NCBI RefSeq assembly: GCF_003122325.1
Contig: NZ_QFBC01000004.1
Span: forward strand, 1-64,000
DNA from: Rhizobium album
GTDB lineage: Bacteria > Pseudomonadota > Alphaproteobacteria > Rhizobiales > Rhizobiaceae
Direction of reading: 5' to 3'
Length of the DNA stretch: 64,000 bases
The first letter of the stretch is position 1. Every line of letters begins with the position of its first letter. Of this stretch, positions 40,470-49,287 are shown piece after piece. Made by a program: the position numbers and the translations under genes. The notes beneath the pieces are model-generated. The model had not been told where the DNA came from and made no database searches. It saw only the letters and a program-made list of their open reading frames with translations.

Positions 40470-41482
40470 TCGAGATCCTGTCGACGGGCGCGGCAAATTC
40501 GGTGCAGGATCTCGGCCGTTTCGGCTATCTCGACGCCGGCGTCGGTCGTTCCGGCGCCATGGACGGGCTGGCGCTGGAAATCGGCAACCGCATGCTCGGC
40601 AATGTGCCCGAAGCCGCCGGCATCGAAGTAACGCTTTTCCCCTTCCGCCTGAGGTTCGACAGCGCGACGGCGTTTGCCGTGACGGGGGCTGATTGCCTGG
40701 TACGGCTCAACGACCGCCCGCTGCCGCCATGGTGGGCGATGCGGGCGGAGGCCGGCGACGTGCTGCAGCTTGGCCTGCCGAAATCCGGGGCGCGGGCCAT
40801 GATCTGCATCGGCGGCGGCATCGACGTGCCGCCGGTCCTCGGATCGCGGGCGACCGACCTGAAAAGCGGCTGGGGCGGCTTCGAGGGGCGTGGATTGAAA
40901 CGCGGCGACCGGCTGGCGCTCGGACCATCGGCAGCCAGCGGCCTGGCCGATTTGCCCGCCGGCTTCGGCATCGATCCGACGGAGATCCGCGGGCCTGCCG
41001 CGGAAACCGGCCAGGCGGGCGAGACAACGGTCCGCGTTCTGCCGAGCGCGGAATTTGCCGATTTTACCGACGCGGCGCGCGACGCCCTCTTCGCCAGCGC
41101 CTGGCAGCTGACCAACGATGCCAATCGCCAGGGTTTTCGCCTGCAGGGACCGCATCTGGCGCTGTCGAAAAAGCTCGAACTGTTTTCCCACGGCATCATG
41201 CCGGGCACCGTGCAGGTGCCGCCCTCCGGCCAGCCGATCATCCAGCTTGCCGAGGCCAATACCTGCGGCGGCTACCCGAAGATCGCCAATATCGTTGAAG
41301 CCGATCTCTGGCGGCTGGCGCAGGTGCCGGTCGGCCGGGCGATCCGCTTCGTCGAGATCGATCGCCCGGCCGCAATCGCGGCCCTGCGGCGCCAGAGAGC
41401 GATGATCGACGATATCGCAGCCCTTGCGGCGCTTGCCCGCAAGGATGTCAAACACCCGGAAAAGAGCGGAACCGCCGAATGA
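40466..41482 (+). CDS. pxpC: 5-oxoprolinase subunit C (KipA / biotin-dependent carboxyltransferase family)
   Basis: The 338-aa protein has SVQDLGRFGYLDAGVGRSGA, MDGLALEIGNRMLGNVPEAA, YIAIGGGI-like MICIGGGIDVPPVLGSRATD, NRQGFRLQGP and LFSHGIMPGTVQVPPSGQPI with EANTCGGYPKIA. These are the KipA/allophanate-hydrolase-subunit-2 family signatures. It is coupled to pxpB and to the oxidase gene on both sides by four-base overlaps, so all three are made together. Confidence 0.92.
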   Translation: MIEILSTGAANSVQDLGRFGYLDAGVGRSGAMDGLALEIGNRMLGNVPEAAGIEVTLFPFRLRFDSATAFAVTGADCLVRLNDRPLPPWWAMRAEAGDVLQLGLPKSGARAMICIGGGIDVPPVLGSRATDLKSGWGGFEGRGLKRGDRLALGPSAASGLADLPAGFGIDPTEIRGPAAETGQAGETTVRVLPSAEFADFTDAARDALFASAWQLTNDANRQGFRLQGPHLALSKKLELFSHGIMPGTVQVPPSGQPIIQLAEANTCGGYPKIANIVEADLWRLAQVPVGRAIRFVEIDRPAAIAALRRQRAMIDDIAALAALARKDVKHPEKSGTAE

Positions 41483-42729
41483 GCCCCGAACAGAACACTT
41501 CCGTCATCGTCGTCGGCGCCGGCATTATCGGCGCGTCGATCGCCTTTGCGCTGCAGAGCCGCGGGCGGCAAGTGACGCTTATCGACAAGGGCGAACCGGG
41601 GCGCGGCACCTCCTTCGGCAACATGGCGAGCATCGCGCTCGATTTCGCCGCCGGTTCGGGGCCGACGACATGGAAACGCATCCCGCGCTGGCTGCTCGAT
41701 CCGGAAGGTCCGGTCTGGCTGCGCGCCTCCTACGCGCCGAAGATGATCCCCTGGTTCCTGCGCTTCCTCGCCGCCGGCCGGCCCTCGCGTCTGCGCGACA
41801 TCGAGGATGCCGGCATGAGCCTTTCCGCCCATGCGCTGGCCGACATGCGGACCATGTTGCAGGCGATCGGCGCGCCGGAGCTGATCACCGACGAGGGTTG
41901 CCTGGCGATCTACGAGACGGAAGCGGAATTTGCGGCCGACCGCGGCCATCTGGAGCTGCTGCGCCGCTACAGGCTGGACCACGAGGTGCTGAGCGGCAGC
42001 GCCATCCGCGACCACGAGCCGACGCTTTCGCCGGGCATCGCCAAGGCGCTGCTTCTGCCGCACAACAAATCGATCCGCAATCCTTACCAGCTGGTGGTGA
42101 AAATCGCCGAGGCTGCCCAGGCGCTTGGGGCACAATTCCGCTCCGGCGCGGTGCGCACCGTCGAGAAGAAGCCGGGCGGCGGCGTTGTCGTCGTGCTCGA
42201 AAATGGCGAGCGGCTGGAGGCCGGTGCGGCCGTGCTTGCCGCCGGCGTGCACACGCGCTTCCTGGCGGATGCGCTGGGTGAGCCAATCCCGCTCGAAACC
42301 GAGCGCGGCTATCATACGCAGATCATGAAACCCGGCATCGCCATGCGTTACGCGATCATCTGGCCGCACCGCGCCTTCATGGTGACGCCGACGGCGGGCG
42401 GCATCCGCGTCGGCGGCAATGTCGAGCTGGCCGGCCTCGACGCCGCCCCGGACTATCGCCGCGCCCGGGTGCTGGTGCGCCATGCGCAGCGGGCGCTGCC
42501 GGGGCTGAAGGCGGAGGAAACGAGCGAGTGGATGGGTCATCGCCCGGCTTTGCCCGATACGATCCCGATCATCTCCGCCTCGTCGAAACTGCCCGGCGTC
42601 TGGTACGCCACCGGCCACGGCCATCTCGGCCTGACCTATTCCGCGACGACGGCGCGGCTGGTCGCCGACATGGTGACCGGCGCGAAGACCAATGTCGACA
42701 TGGCGCCCTTCCGCATCGATCGTTACTGA
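41479..42729 (+). CDS. FAD-dependent D-amino-acid oxidase/dehydrogenase (DadA family)
   Basis: The 416-aa flavoprotein has an N-terminal dinucleotide fold (VIVVGAGIIGASIAFALQSR, then VTLIDKGEPGRGTSFGNMAS), a mid-domain, AAVLAAGVHTRFLADALGEP and the C-terminal FAD loop WYATGHGHLGLTYSATTARL. In hydroxyproline pathways a DadA-like enzyme oxidises cis-4-hydroxy-D-proline made by the epimerase, and an epimerase-family gene follows here. The substrate is inferred from context. It overlaps pxpC by four bases. Confidence 0.85.
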   Translation: MSPEQNTSVIVVGAGIIGASIAFALQSRGRQVTLIDKGEPGRGTSFGNMASIALDFAAGSGPTTWKRIPRWLLDPEGPVWLRASYAPKMIPWFLRFLAAGRPSRLRDIEDAGMSLSAHALADMRTMLQAIGAPELITDEGCLAIYETEAEFAADRGHLELLRRYRLDHEVLSGSAIRDHEPTLSPGIAKALLLPHNKSIRNPYQLVVKIAEAAQALGAQFRSGAVRTVEKKPGGGVVVVLENGERLEAGAAVLAAGVHTRFLADALGEPIPLETERGYHTQIMKPGIAMRYAIIWPHRAFMVTPTAGGIRVGGNVELAGLDAAPDYRRARVLVRHAQRALPGLKAEETSEWMGHRPALPDTIPIISASSKLPGVWYATGHGHLGLTYSATTARLVADMVTGAKTNVDMAPFRIDRY

Positions 42730-42792
42730 GCCGATCGGCGAGCAAGAACATGAATGGCGGCCCGGTGCCGCGCCTGAACGGGAGTTTGAGCA

Positions 42793-43845
42793 ATGAGATG
42801 GAAACGGACGATCCAGCTGCTGGATGTGCATGCCGAGGGTGAAATCGGCCGTGTGGCGATCGGCGGCGTTCCGAAAATTCCCGGCGATACCGTCGCCGAA
42901 CAGCTGCACTGGCTGAACACCGATCCGAAGGGCGACGAACTGCGGCGCTTCCTCGTGCTCGAACCACGCGGCGCACCAATCGGCTCCGTCAACCTGCTCC
43001 TGCCGCCGAAACATCCCGATGCCGATGCGGCTTTCATCATCCTGCAGCCGGACCAGGCGCATGCGAGCTCCGGCTCCAACTCCATCTGCGTCACCACGGC
43101 ACTCCTGGAGGCGGGCATCGTCGAGATGCAGGAGCCGGAGACGGTCGTGACGCTGGAGACGGCGGCCGGCCTGGTGAAGGCGATCGCCACCTGCCGCGAC
43201 GGCCGTTGCGAAAAGGTCAGGCTGACCATGGTGCCCTCCTTCGTGCACGAACTGGACGTGGCGCTCGACACGCCGGAATGGGGCCGGATCAGCCTCGACC
43301 TGTGTTATGGCGGCATCTTTTACGCGCTGGTGGACGTCGGCCAGGTGGGGCTGACCATCGAGAAGGCCAATGCGGCAGCCCTGGTCCAGGCCGGCATGGC
43401 GCTCAAGGAGCGCATCAACCGCACCATTTCCGTGGTGCATCCGGAAATCCCGGCGATATCAGGCGTCGCCTACGTGATGTTCCGCGATATCGATCCGGAT
43501 GGCGCGGTGCGCACCTGCACCACCATGTGGCCCGGCCGCGTCGACCGCTCGCCCTGCGGCACCGGAAGTTCCGCCAATCTCGCCACGATGCATGCGCGCG
43601 GCAAGGTCAAGGTCGGCGACATCCTGACATCGCGTTCGACCATCGGCTCGGAGTTCGAGGTGGGCCTCGCCGCCGAAACGACGGTGGCCGGCAAGCCAGC
43701 GATCATCCCGACCATCACCGGCCGCGGTTTCACCTTCGGCCTGTCGCAGGTGGCGCTCGATCCGTTCGATCCGATGGCGGCGGGTTTTGCCCTGACCGAC
43801 GTCTGGGGACCATCTGCAGGTGAAATCGGCGACGCAACGAAATAA
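42793..43845 (+). CDS. Proline racemase-family enzyme, Ser/Cys type (350 aa)
   Basis: The family includes proline racemase, 4-hydroxyproline 2-epimerase and trans-3-hydroxyproline dehydratase, using two acid/base residues. The first site here reads HASSGSNSICVTTALLEAGI, where the usual MCGHGTI cysteine is a serine. The second site SPCGTGSSANLATMHARGK keeps its cysteine. The Ser/Cys pair is known in a subgroup with 4-hydroxyproline epimerase and/or trans-3-hydroxy-L-proline dehydratase activity. It follows the DadA-like oxidase by 63 nt. Confidence 0.85.
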   Translation: MRWKRTIQLLDVHAEGEIGRVAIGGVPKIPGDTVAEQLHWLNTDPKGDELRRFLVLEPRGAPIGSVNLLLPPKHPDADAAFIILQPDQAHASSGSNSICVTTALLEAGIVEMQEPETVVTLETAAGLVKAIATCRDGRCEKVRLTMVPSFVHELDVALDTPEWGRISLDLCYGGIFYALVDVGQVGLTIEKANAAALVQAGMALKERINRTISVVHPEIPAISGVAYVMFRDIDPDGAVRTCTTMWPGRVDRSPCGTGSSANLATMHARGKVKVGDILTSRSTIGSEFEVGLAAETTVAGKPAIIPTITGRGFTFGLSQVALDPFDPMAAGFALTDVWGPSAGEIGDATK

Positions 43846-43943
43846 ACCCGGCACCTCGCCCGTCATACGTTCGAAGAGTTTCAGCCGGACCGCCTCGCCC
43901 GACAGGGCGGGGACGGCCGGCACCAGCGAACGAGAGATCTGTT

Positions 43944-44666
43944 GTGACGAACGATATCCTGCTTTTCCCCTCGCGGAAGCACTCCATCAGCTTTCGTGTC
44001 TCCTCGATCTTTTCCAGCCTGTCGGAGGAGGAAGACCGGGCCTGGTCGCAACGCTGTCATGTCCGCTGCCTTCGCGCCGGCGAAACCCTTGTGGACCATG
44101 CCGACGAATCGACCGACCTTTTCCTGCTGCAGAGCGGCGAAGTTCGCGCCGTGCTGCGCTTCGGCGTCGGCAAGGAAGCGATTGTCGGCGTCTTCCGCCG
44201 GCATGAGGTGATGGGCGAACTTTCCGCCATCGACGAAATGCCGCGCGCCGCCAGCCTGACGGCGGTCAACGATTCCGTCGTGACCGTCATCCCATCGGCG
44301 GTCTTCCACGAGATTATCGCCCTCAAGCCGCAGGTGAACAAGGCCGTGCTGCAGCTTCTTTCGCTGCGCATGCGGCAACTCAACGACCGTGTTTCTGAAC
44401 TGTCCTTCCTCGACACCAAGCACCGGCTCTACAATACGCTGCTGCGGCTTTCCCGCATCCGCATGGACGGCGGCGGCGAACGGGTGATCTCCCCGCCGAT
44501 CGTGCATTCGGAGCTGGCCGAACATATCGGCTCCAGCCGCGAGACGGTGTCGCGCGAAATGGCCCGCCTGATGCGCGAAGCCCTCGTCGAGCGCACCAGC
44601 CGGGCGATCATCCTCAAGGACCCGGGTGAGCTCTCGAGCCGGATCTCGCGGGCATTGCAGAACTGA
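43944..44666 (+). CDS. Crp/Fnr-family regulator (240 aa)
   Basis: GTG start at 43944. The N-terminal cyclic-nucleotide-binding fold has LRAGETLVDHADESTDLFLL, QSGEVRAVLRFGVGKEAIVG, RRHEVMGELSAIDEMPRAAS. A C-terminal helix-turn-helix follows (VHSELAEHIGSSRETVSREM). No Fnr-type iron-sulfur cysteine cluster is seen. It stands 98 nt after the racemase-family gene in the same direction and may regulate that cluster or act independently. Confidence 0.86.
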   Translation: MTNDILLFPSRKHSISFRVSSIFSSLSEEEDRAWSQRCHVRCLRAGETLVDHADESTDLFLLQSGEVRAVLRFGVGKEAIVGVFRRHEVMGELSAIDEMPRAASLTAVNDSVVTVIPSAVFHEIIALKPQVNKAVLQLLSLRMRQLNDRVSELSFLDTKHRLYNTLLRLSRIRMDGGGERVISPPIVHSELAEHIGSSRETVSREMARLMREALVERTSRAIILKDPGELSSRISRALQN

Positions 44667-44670
44667 CGGC

Positions 44671-45270
44671 TCAGAATATCCCGAGAGAAGCCGTATCGAA
44701 CTTCAATGCCTCCAGCTTGGTCCGGAATGCCGGAAGATGCTGCTGGAATTTCGGATTTGGCTGGTAGGAGCCGTTGGGCTTGAATTTCCCGGCCGAGCCA
44801 TAGACCTGCTGGTTGGCGCCCATATTGCCGCTCAGATCCACGGCTGCCATATCAAGAAGTTCGTCAAAAATATCGGGGTGGATGCCGGTCGCGTCACGGC
44901 CGAGCTTGCCGCCGATGAAATTGATCAGGCCGCCCCTTTTGATCTTGTCGACACTGGTGCGTCCGACGCTGTCCACCTGATCGATGACGGACTTGCCAAA
45001 AGCTTTGCGGTCGAAAGCAGCTCCCTTGATATTGAGCCCACCGGCGACGAAGGTATTCACCGCAACGCCAAAATCCTTTTCTTCGAGATAGGCTTCTTTC
45101 AGAAAGATCGCCTGCCGCTTCTTGCCGGTCTTGCGGAACTCGTTGACCAGCAGAAAGAAGGTTGCTTCCCCCGTGCAATAGATCAGGGTGGAAAAATTGA
45201 AGAAGGCGCGACGCCGCGCCGTCGTGGTGGTGTAACCAAGTATTTCGTTGATCGCCAATGTTTCTTTCAT
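44671..45270 (-). CDS. Hypothetical protein (199 aa)
   Basis: The gene starts with ATG at 45270. It reads MKETLAINEILGYTTTTARR and continues FFNFSTLIYCTGEATFFLLV NEF, with IKRGGLINFIGGKLGRDATG in the middle and a C-terminal QPNPKFQQHLPAFRTKLEAL. No domain or export signal is recognised. It converges on the Crp/Fnr-type gene with a 4-nt gap. The 359-nt region upstream (45271-45629) holds a 20-bp inverted repeat and no further gene that I can support. Confidence 0.6.
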   Translation of the reverse strand: MKETLAINEILGYTTTTARRRAFFNFSTLIYCTGEATFFLLVNEFRKTGKKRQAIFLKEAYLEEKDFGVAVNTFVAGGLNIKGAAFDRKAFGKSVIDQVDSVGRTSVDKIKRGGLINFIGGKLGRDATGIHPDIFDELLDMAAVDLSGNMGANQQVYGSAGKFKPNGSYQPNPKFQQHLPAFRTKLEALKFDTASLGIF

Positions 45271-45560
45271 GTTCCCTGCAGACCTCTCGAAACGTCCAGA
45301 AAGCTCAAACCCGGCTTGACGGTCGCACCGACTCGCGGACGCACGGTTTCCTGCCGCGAGCGCGTCGCAGCCTGGAGAATTTTGCGAAATCCGCAGTGTC
45401 CGACCATCGCGTGAATGGTGTGGCATTGTTCCTGCAATGCTTTGATCTTGCAATCAATCTTGCGTAGTAGTCGCACTTTTGAGACGTCTAATTTTGGGGC
45501 AATATCCGATGTCGCCGACGCCGCATCGGACGGAAGCAGGCGCTTCCGGGGATCACGCAT

Positions 45561-45615
45561 CACGCAAAAGCAATCGCGGCAGAGGCAAATCCTCCGCCGC
45601 GATTGCTTTTGCGTG
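45561..45615 (-). terminator. Very long hairpin downstream of the Sel1 gene
   Basis: CACGCAAAAGCAATCGCGGC and GCCGCGATTGCTTTTGCGTG form a perfect 20-bp stem; the 15-nt centre adds GAGG-CAAAT-CCTC. The outer stem makes a roughly 24-bp hairpin ending 15 nt after the Sel1-repeat stop, probably its terminator. Confidence 0.65.
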
Positions 45616-45629
45616 AGAACAACGGGTGA

Positions 45630-46571
45630 TCAGATGCCCGTGTCGTCCTTCGAGATCGAACCCACGGCTTCCGGGTCGATGGCGGGCATATCGGCGCCGC
45701 TGCTGGCCTGCATCTGTTGCTGCTGTTCCTTCAGGGCCGCGATCATCGCACCGATCGTTTCGAATTTCTGGGCGGCGTACTGGTCGCCCTTTTCGGCAGC
45801 GCTGCGATAGAGGTCGGCGGCGGCCATCAGGTTCGACTGCGTGCCTTCGCCGCCCTCGTACATCAAGGCGAGATTGACCATGGCGTCCACCTGGCCCTTG
45901 GCGACGGCGATCTTGTACCATTCGATCGCACGGGCATTGTCTTCCGGCACCAGGTTGCCTTCGTCGTAGATCACGCCGAGATTATAGGCAGCCGGGCCAT
46001 AGTCCTTGGCGGAAGCATCCTCGAACCAGCGGATGGCCTGCGCGGCATCGACCTGCGTGCCGATGCCGTCGCGATAGAGGACCGCAAGATTGTAGGCACC
46101 CAGCGCATTGCCATCGTTTGCGGCCTGGTTGAACAGCGCAAATTCCTGGTCTGCGTCACCCATGCGGCCGTAGAGGAAACCGAGATGCACCTTGGCGATG
46201 GTATAATTGTCTTCCGCCGCTGCGGCATAGGCCTTCATCGCATCGGCGACGTCACCACGATTGTCGAGGGCACGGCCGAGTTGGAACGAAAAGCGGGGAC
46301 TGCCGGTTTCGGAGAAAGCAACGCGGCAAGCGTTCACGGCATCTTCGCCACTCTTCAGCGCCGCTTCCTCGACGGGCTTGAAGGCGATGTTGCGGTTGAT
46401 GTCGTAGCGGCTGCCGGCAAGGCGATCGCAATCGTCCTGGCTGGCGGATGGGGCTGCATGCGCCATGCTGACGGAGGCGGCCAACGCCGCCACCATCACC
46501 GCGCCGACACCAGCGGCGCGCGAGAAGCAAGCCTTCGAATGCGATGCGAAATGGGCGAAACCGGCGGACAT
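45630..46571 (-). CDS. Exported Sel1-repeat (TPR-like) protein (313 aa)
   Basis: A signal peptide (VMVAALAASVSMAHAA, cut after AHA) precedes Sel1-like repeats of about 36 residues: TIAKVHLGFLYGRMGDADQE, ALGAYNLAVLYRDGIGTQVD, GPAAYNLGVIYDEGNLVPED, VDAMVNLALMYEGGEGTQSN. Such solenoids mediate protein contacts in the periplasm and, in rhizobia, relate to exopolysaccharide or stress signalling (ExoR-like). The C-terminus is Gln/Met-rich and acidic. The partner is unknown. Confidence 0.86.
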   Translation of the reverse strand: MSAGFAHFASHSKACFSRAAGVGAVMVAALAASVSMAHAAPSASQDDCDRLAGSRYDINRNIAFKPVEEAALKSGEDAVNACRVAFSETGSPRFSFQLGRALDNRGDVADAMKAYAAAAEDNYTIAKVHLGFLYGRMGDADQEFALFNQAANDGNALGAYNLAVLYRDGIGTQVDAAQAIRWFEDASAKDYGPAAYNLGVIYDEGNLVPEDNARAIEWYKIAVAKGQVDAMVNLALMYEGGEGTQSNLMAAADLYRSAAEKGDQYAAQKFETIGAMIAALKEQQQQMQASSGADMPAIDPEAVGSISKDDTGI

Positions 46572-46752
46572 TGCTTTTCTCCGTTATGTTGATGTGTCCG
46601 GATTTAACAACGTATCAACCTGCGAAGTTGTTCCCTGAGGGACAGCCGCCGGCTCGAAAATGTTTTAGAACATCCTAAGATGCCGGGCAGTTCGAGCTTG
46701 CACTCGGGTGCGACCGAAGTATCGTGGCGCAAAACAAGCGGCGGGGGTTAGA

Positions 46753-47391
46753 ATGACGATGAAATATGCACAGCGTACAGTGACACTCCTCACGCGTCGC
46801 ACGTTGATGGTGGGCGCAGGCGCCATGGCGCTCCTGCCTGCCTGGACGCCGGCCCATGCTTCGGCAATCGGCGAGACCGTCAAGGTCAGCGGCGAGGTGA
46901 CGAGGCGCCAGCAGAAGGCGGAGGACCGCCTTGCGGCCGGCGCGCCACTGATGGACAACGACCTCGTGGTCACCGCAGCCGAGAGCTTTGCCGACCTGAA
47001 GCTCGGCAGCGATACCCGTGTGCTGCTCGGCGGCGACACGGAGCTTCTGATCGACAGCTTCATCGCCGGACAGGGCGGCACGCTGGAACTCGGCGCCGGC
47101 GCCATGATGTTCGATCGTCCTGAGGGTCTTGCCAAGATCGATGTCAGCGTGCGCACCACTTTCGGCATGATCGGCGTGCGCGGCACGAAGTTTTTCGCCG
47201 GGCCGAGCCGCGGCCGTTTCGCGGTTTTCGTCGAACACGGCAAGGTCGCCGTCACCAATGGCGGCACGACCCGCGAAGTGGGCAAGGGACAGGGTGTGGA
47301 AATCGCTTCCGTGGATGCGCGGCCGAGCGAACCCGTCGATTGGGGCAAGCAGCGCATCCGCGAGGCCTATGCGCTGGTCGGCGCGCGCTGA
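46753..47391 (+). CDS. FecR-domain exported protein (212 aa)
   Basis: ATG 46753 gives an N-terminus with twin arginines and a hydrophobic export signal (LLTRRTLMVGAGAMALLPAW then TPAHA). The FecR domain follows: VKVSGEVTRRQQKAEDRLAA, DNDLVVTAAESFADLKLGSD, VSVRTTFGMIGVRGTKFFAG, FAVFVEHGKVAVTNGGTTRE. FecR modules sense or transmit signals across the envelope. Its stop directly abuts the stop of the convergent CHASE2 cyclase (shared TGATCA), a pairing often seen for these two families. Confidence 0.87.
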   Translation: MTMKYAQRTVTLLTRRTLMVGAGAMALLPAWTPAHASAIGETVKVSGEVTRRQQKAEDRLAAGAPLMDNDLVVTAAESFADLKLGSDTRVLLGGDTELLIDSFIAGQGGTLELGAGAMMFDRPEGLAKIDVSVRTTFGMIGVRGTKFFAGPSRGRFAVFVEHGKVAVTNGGTTREVGKGQGVEIASVDARPSEPVDWGKQRIREAYALVGAR

Positions 47392-49272
47392 TCAGGCTTC
47401 TGTGGCCGGCAGCCGTTTCGGCGGCTCGGGGCTGAACAGTTCCATCTCGCCGAAGCCGCGGATTTCGTGTGTGCCGAGACTGACCAGTTTGCTCGACGCC
47501 TGCCCGGCCGCCTGCGGCCCGATGCAAATCTGCGTGCCCAGGAACTTGTTGGCGTCCTGCAGCCGGGCCGCGAGGTTGATCGCCTCGCCATGGGCGGTGT
47601 AATCCAGCTTGCCGCCATGCCCGACCTCGCCCAGCACGGCGATACCGGTCTCGATGCCGAAGCGCGTCCGGCCGAAATCATGGTCGCGAAAGCGCGGCCG
47701 CGTGCGCATCTCCTCCGTCAGCCGACGCATCTCTGCGGCGCAGCGGATCGCCTGGTTGACGTGGTCGTCGAGATCTTCCGGTGCATTGAAAAGCGCATGG
47801 ACGGCATCGCCGACGATCTTGTCGACCATGCCGCCATGATCGGCGACCAGCGCATTGACCTCGGAATAATAGGTATCGAGCATGGCGACGAGGTCGTGCG
47901 GCCCGACACGCTTCGTCAGGGCGGTAAATCCCTCGATATCCGTGAACAGCGCCGTCACCGGGCGCTCCTCGCCGGCGACACGCGCCAGATCGGGATTGTC
48001 GAGATAACGATCAACCACCGAGCGCGGCAGGTATTGGCCGAACCGCCGGCGCGCCAGCGCCTCGACACGGCGGATATGAGCAAACTGCGCAACGCTGGTG
48101 ACGACCAGCACGAAAGCGAGCGCCAGCGTCAGCCGGAAACCGTCGGCCAGAATGGCTGTCGTGATGTAGAGCGCAAACGTTCCCCCGAGCACGGCGACGA
48201 TGGCGGCGGCCCCGGCGGCAGCGGCCGTCACCGGGCGCAGGCGGATCGCCACCAGCGTGACGACAAGGCCGCAGATCAACGCCGCCAGCGCTTCGAACGG
48301 CACGTAGCTGTCGTCACGCTTGGGAATGAAGCCGGTCATCAGAGCGTTGACGATGTCGGCATGGATCTGCAGCGACGGTTCGAGCGGCATCGAGGCGCTG
48401 GCGCGGAGGCCGCCGAGGCTCGGCAGGCTGGAGCCGATCAGCACCACCTTGCCGGCAAGCCGCTCCGCCGGCACCTTTCCGCCGATGATGTCGCCGGCGG
48501 ATATCGTCCGGCCGGAAATCGTCGCTTCCTGTCCGGCGACGAAACGCAGGCTGCCGTCGTCGCTGAAATCGATGATCGTGTCGTCGAGTTTCAGCCGCGG
48601 CGGATCGCCGCCGAGGATCGGCGTGCGCACATGCCGGGCCAGGCGGAAGATTTCGAGCGCCAGCGCCGGATAGGCGTCGTTGCCGATGATCGAGAAGGCC
48701 TGCACCTGGCGCACCTTGGAATCCTCGTCGCCGACGAGAAAATTGGCGGCGGTGGACCGGGCCGCCTCGGCAAGCACCGGGCAGGAGCTTTCCGCCCCGT
48801 CGATGAACCAGAGGTCGGGAACCGCCAATGGCCGGCTGATGGCCAGCGGCGGTCGGGGGCGCGGCATATCCCTGGCGATGTCGGCGATCAGGAAACCCAG
48901 CACCACCGGTGCCTGCCGCATCGCCGCCGCCAGCACCTGGTTCGTGGCATTGACCGGATCGCAATCGCCGCTGAAGACAAGATCGAAACCGATCGCCGCC
49001 GGCTTGGCCTCGGCAAGCGTGCGCACCAGCGCCGCCGTTTCGCTGCGGTTCCAGTCGGCGTTCGGCGCGGCCTGATAAGCGGCGCGGTCGATATCGACGG
49101 CAACGATGTCGGGCGAGACATGCTGCGGCGCCAGTTGCGTGAGGGTGTCGAAGAAAAGCTCGCGCTGGGCCTCCATCATTTCCTGGGGAACGGCAAACAC
49201 CGCAAAGGCCGCCAGCAGGCTTGCCGCGATGCCGAAATGCAGGGGTCTGAGGCGAAAGGGACTTATCGCCAT
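47392..49272 (-). CDS. CHASE2-domain adenylate/guanylate cyclase (626 aa)
   Basis: The N-terminal membrane helix is followed by a periplasmic CHASE2 sensor (VAVDIDRAAYQ, IGFDLVFSGDCDPVNATNQV, GKVVLIGSSLPSLGGLRAS), then three membrane helices around residues 325-410 and a class III cyclase domain. Metal-binding aspartates are Asp445 in ALFTDIEGFT and Asp489 in DKIVGDAVHALFNAP; the transition-state region reads EAINLAARLQ. It makes cAMP or cGMP. It is 15 nt downstream of a Crp/Fnr gene in one leftward unit. Confidence 0.9.
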   Translation of the reverse strand: MAISPFRLRPLHFGIAASLLAAFAVFAVPQEMMEAQRELFFDTLTQLAPQHVSPDIVAVDIDRAAYQAAPNADWNRSETAALVRTLAEAKPAAIGFDLVFSGDCDPVNATNQVLAAAMRQAPVVLGFLIADIARDMPRPRPPLAISRPLAVPDLWFIDGAESSCPVLAEAARSTAANFLVGDEDSKVRQVQAFSIIGNDAYPALALEIFRLARHVRTPILGGDPPRLKLDDTIIDFSDDGSLRFVAGQEATISGRTISAGDIIGGKVPAERLAGKVVLIGSSLPSLGGLRASASMPLEPSLQIHADIVNALMTGFIPKRDDSYVPFEALAALICGLVVTLVAIRLRPVTAAAAGAAAIVAVLGGTFALYITTAILADGFRLTLALAFVLVVTSVAQFAHIRRVEALARRRFGQYLPRSVVDRYLDNPDLARVAGEERPVTALFTDIEGFTALTKRVGPHDLVAMLDTYYSEVNALVADHGGMVDKIVGDAVHALFNAPEDLDDHVNQAIRCAAEMRRLTEEMRTRPRFRDHDFGRTRFGIETGIAVLGEVGHGGKLDYTAHGEAINLAARLQDANKFLGTQICIGPQAAGQASSKLVSLGTHEIRGFGEMELFSPEPPKRLPATEA

Positions 49273-49287
49273 GGCGTGGCTGCGAAA

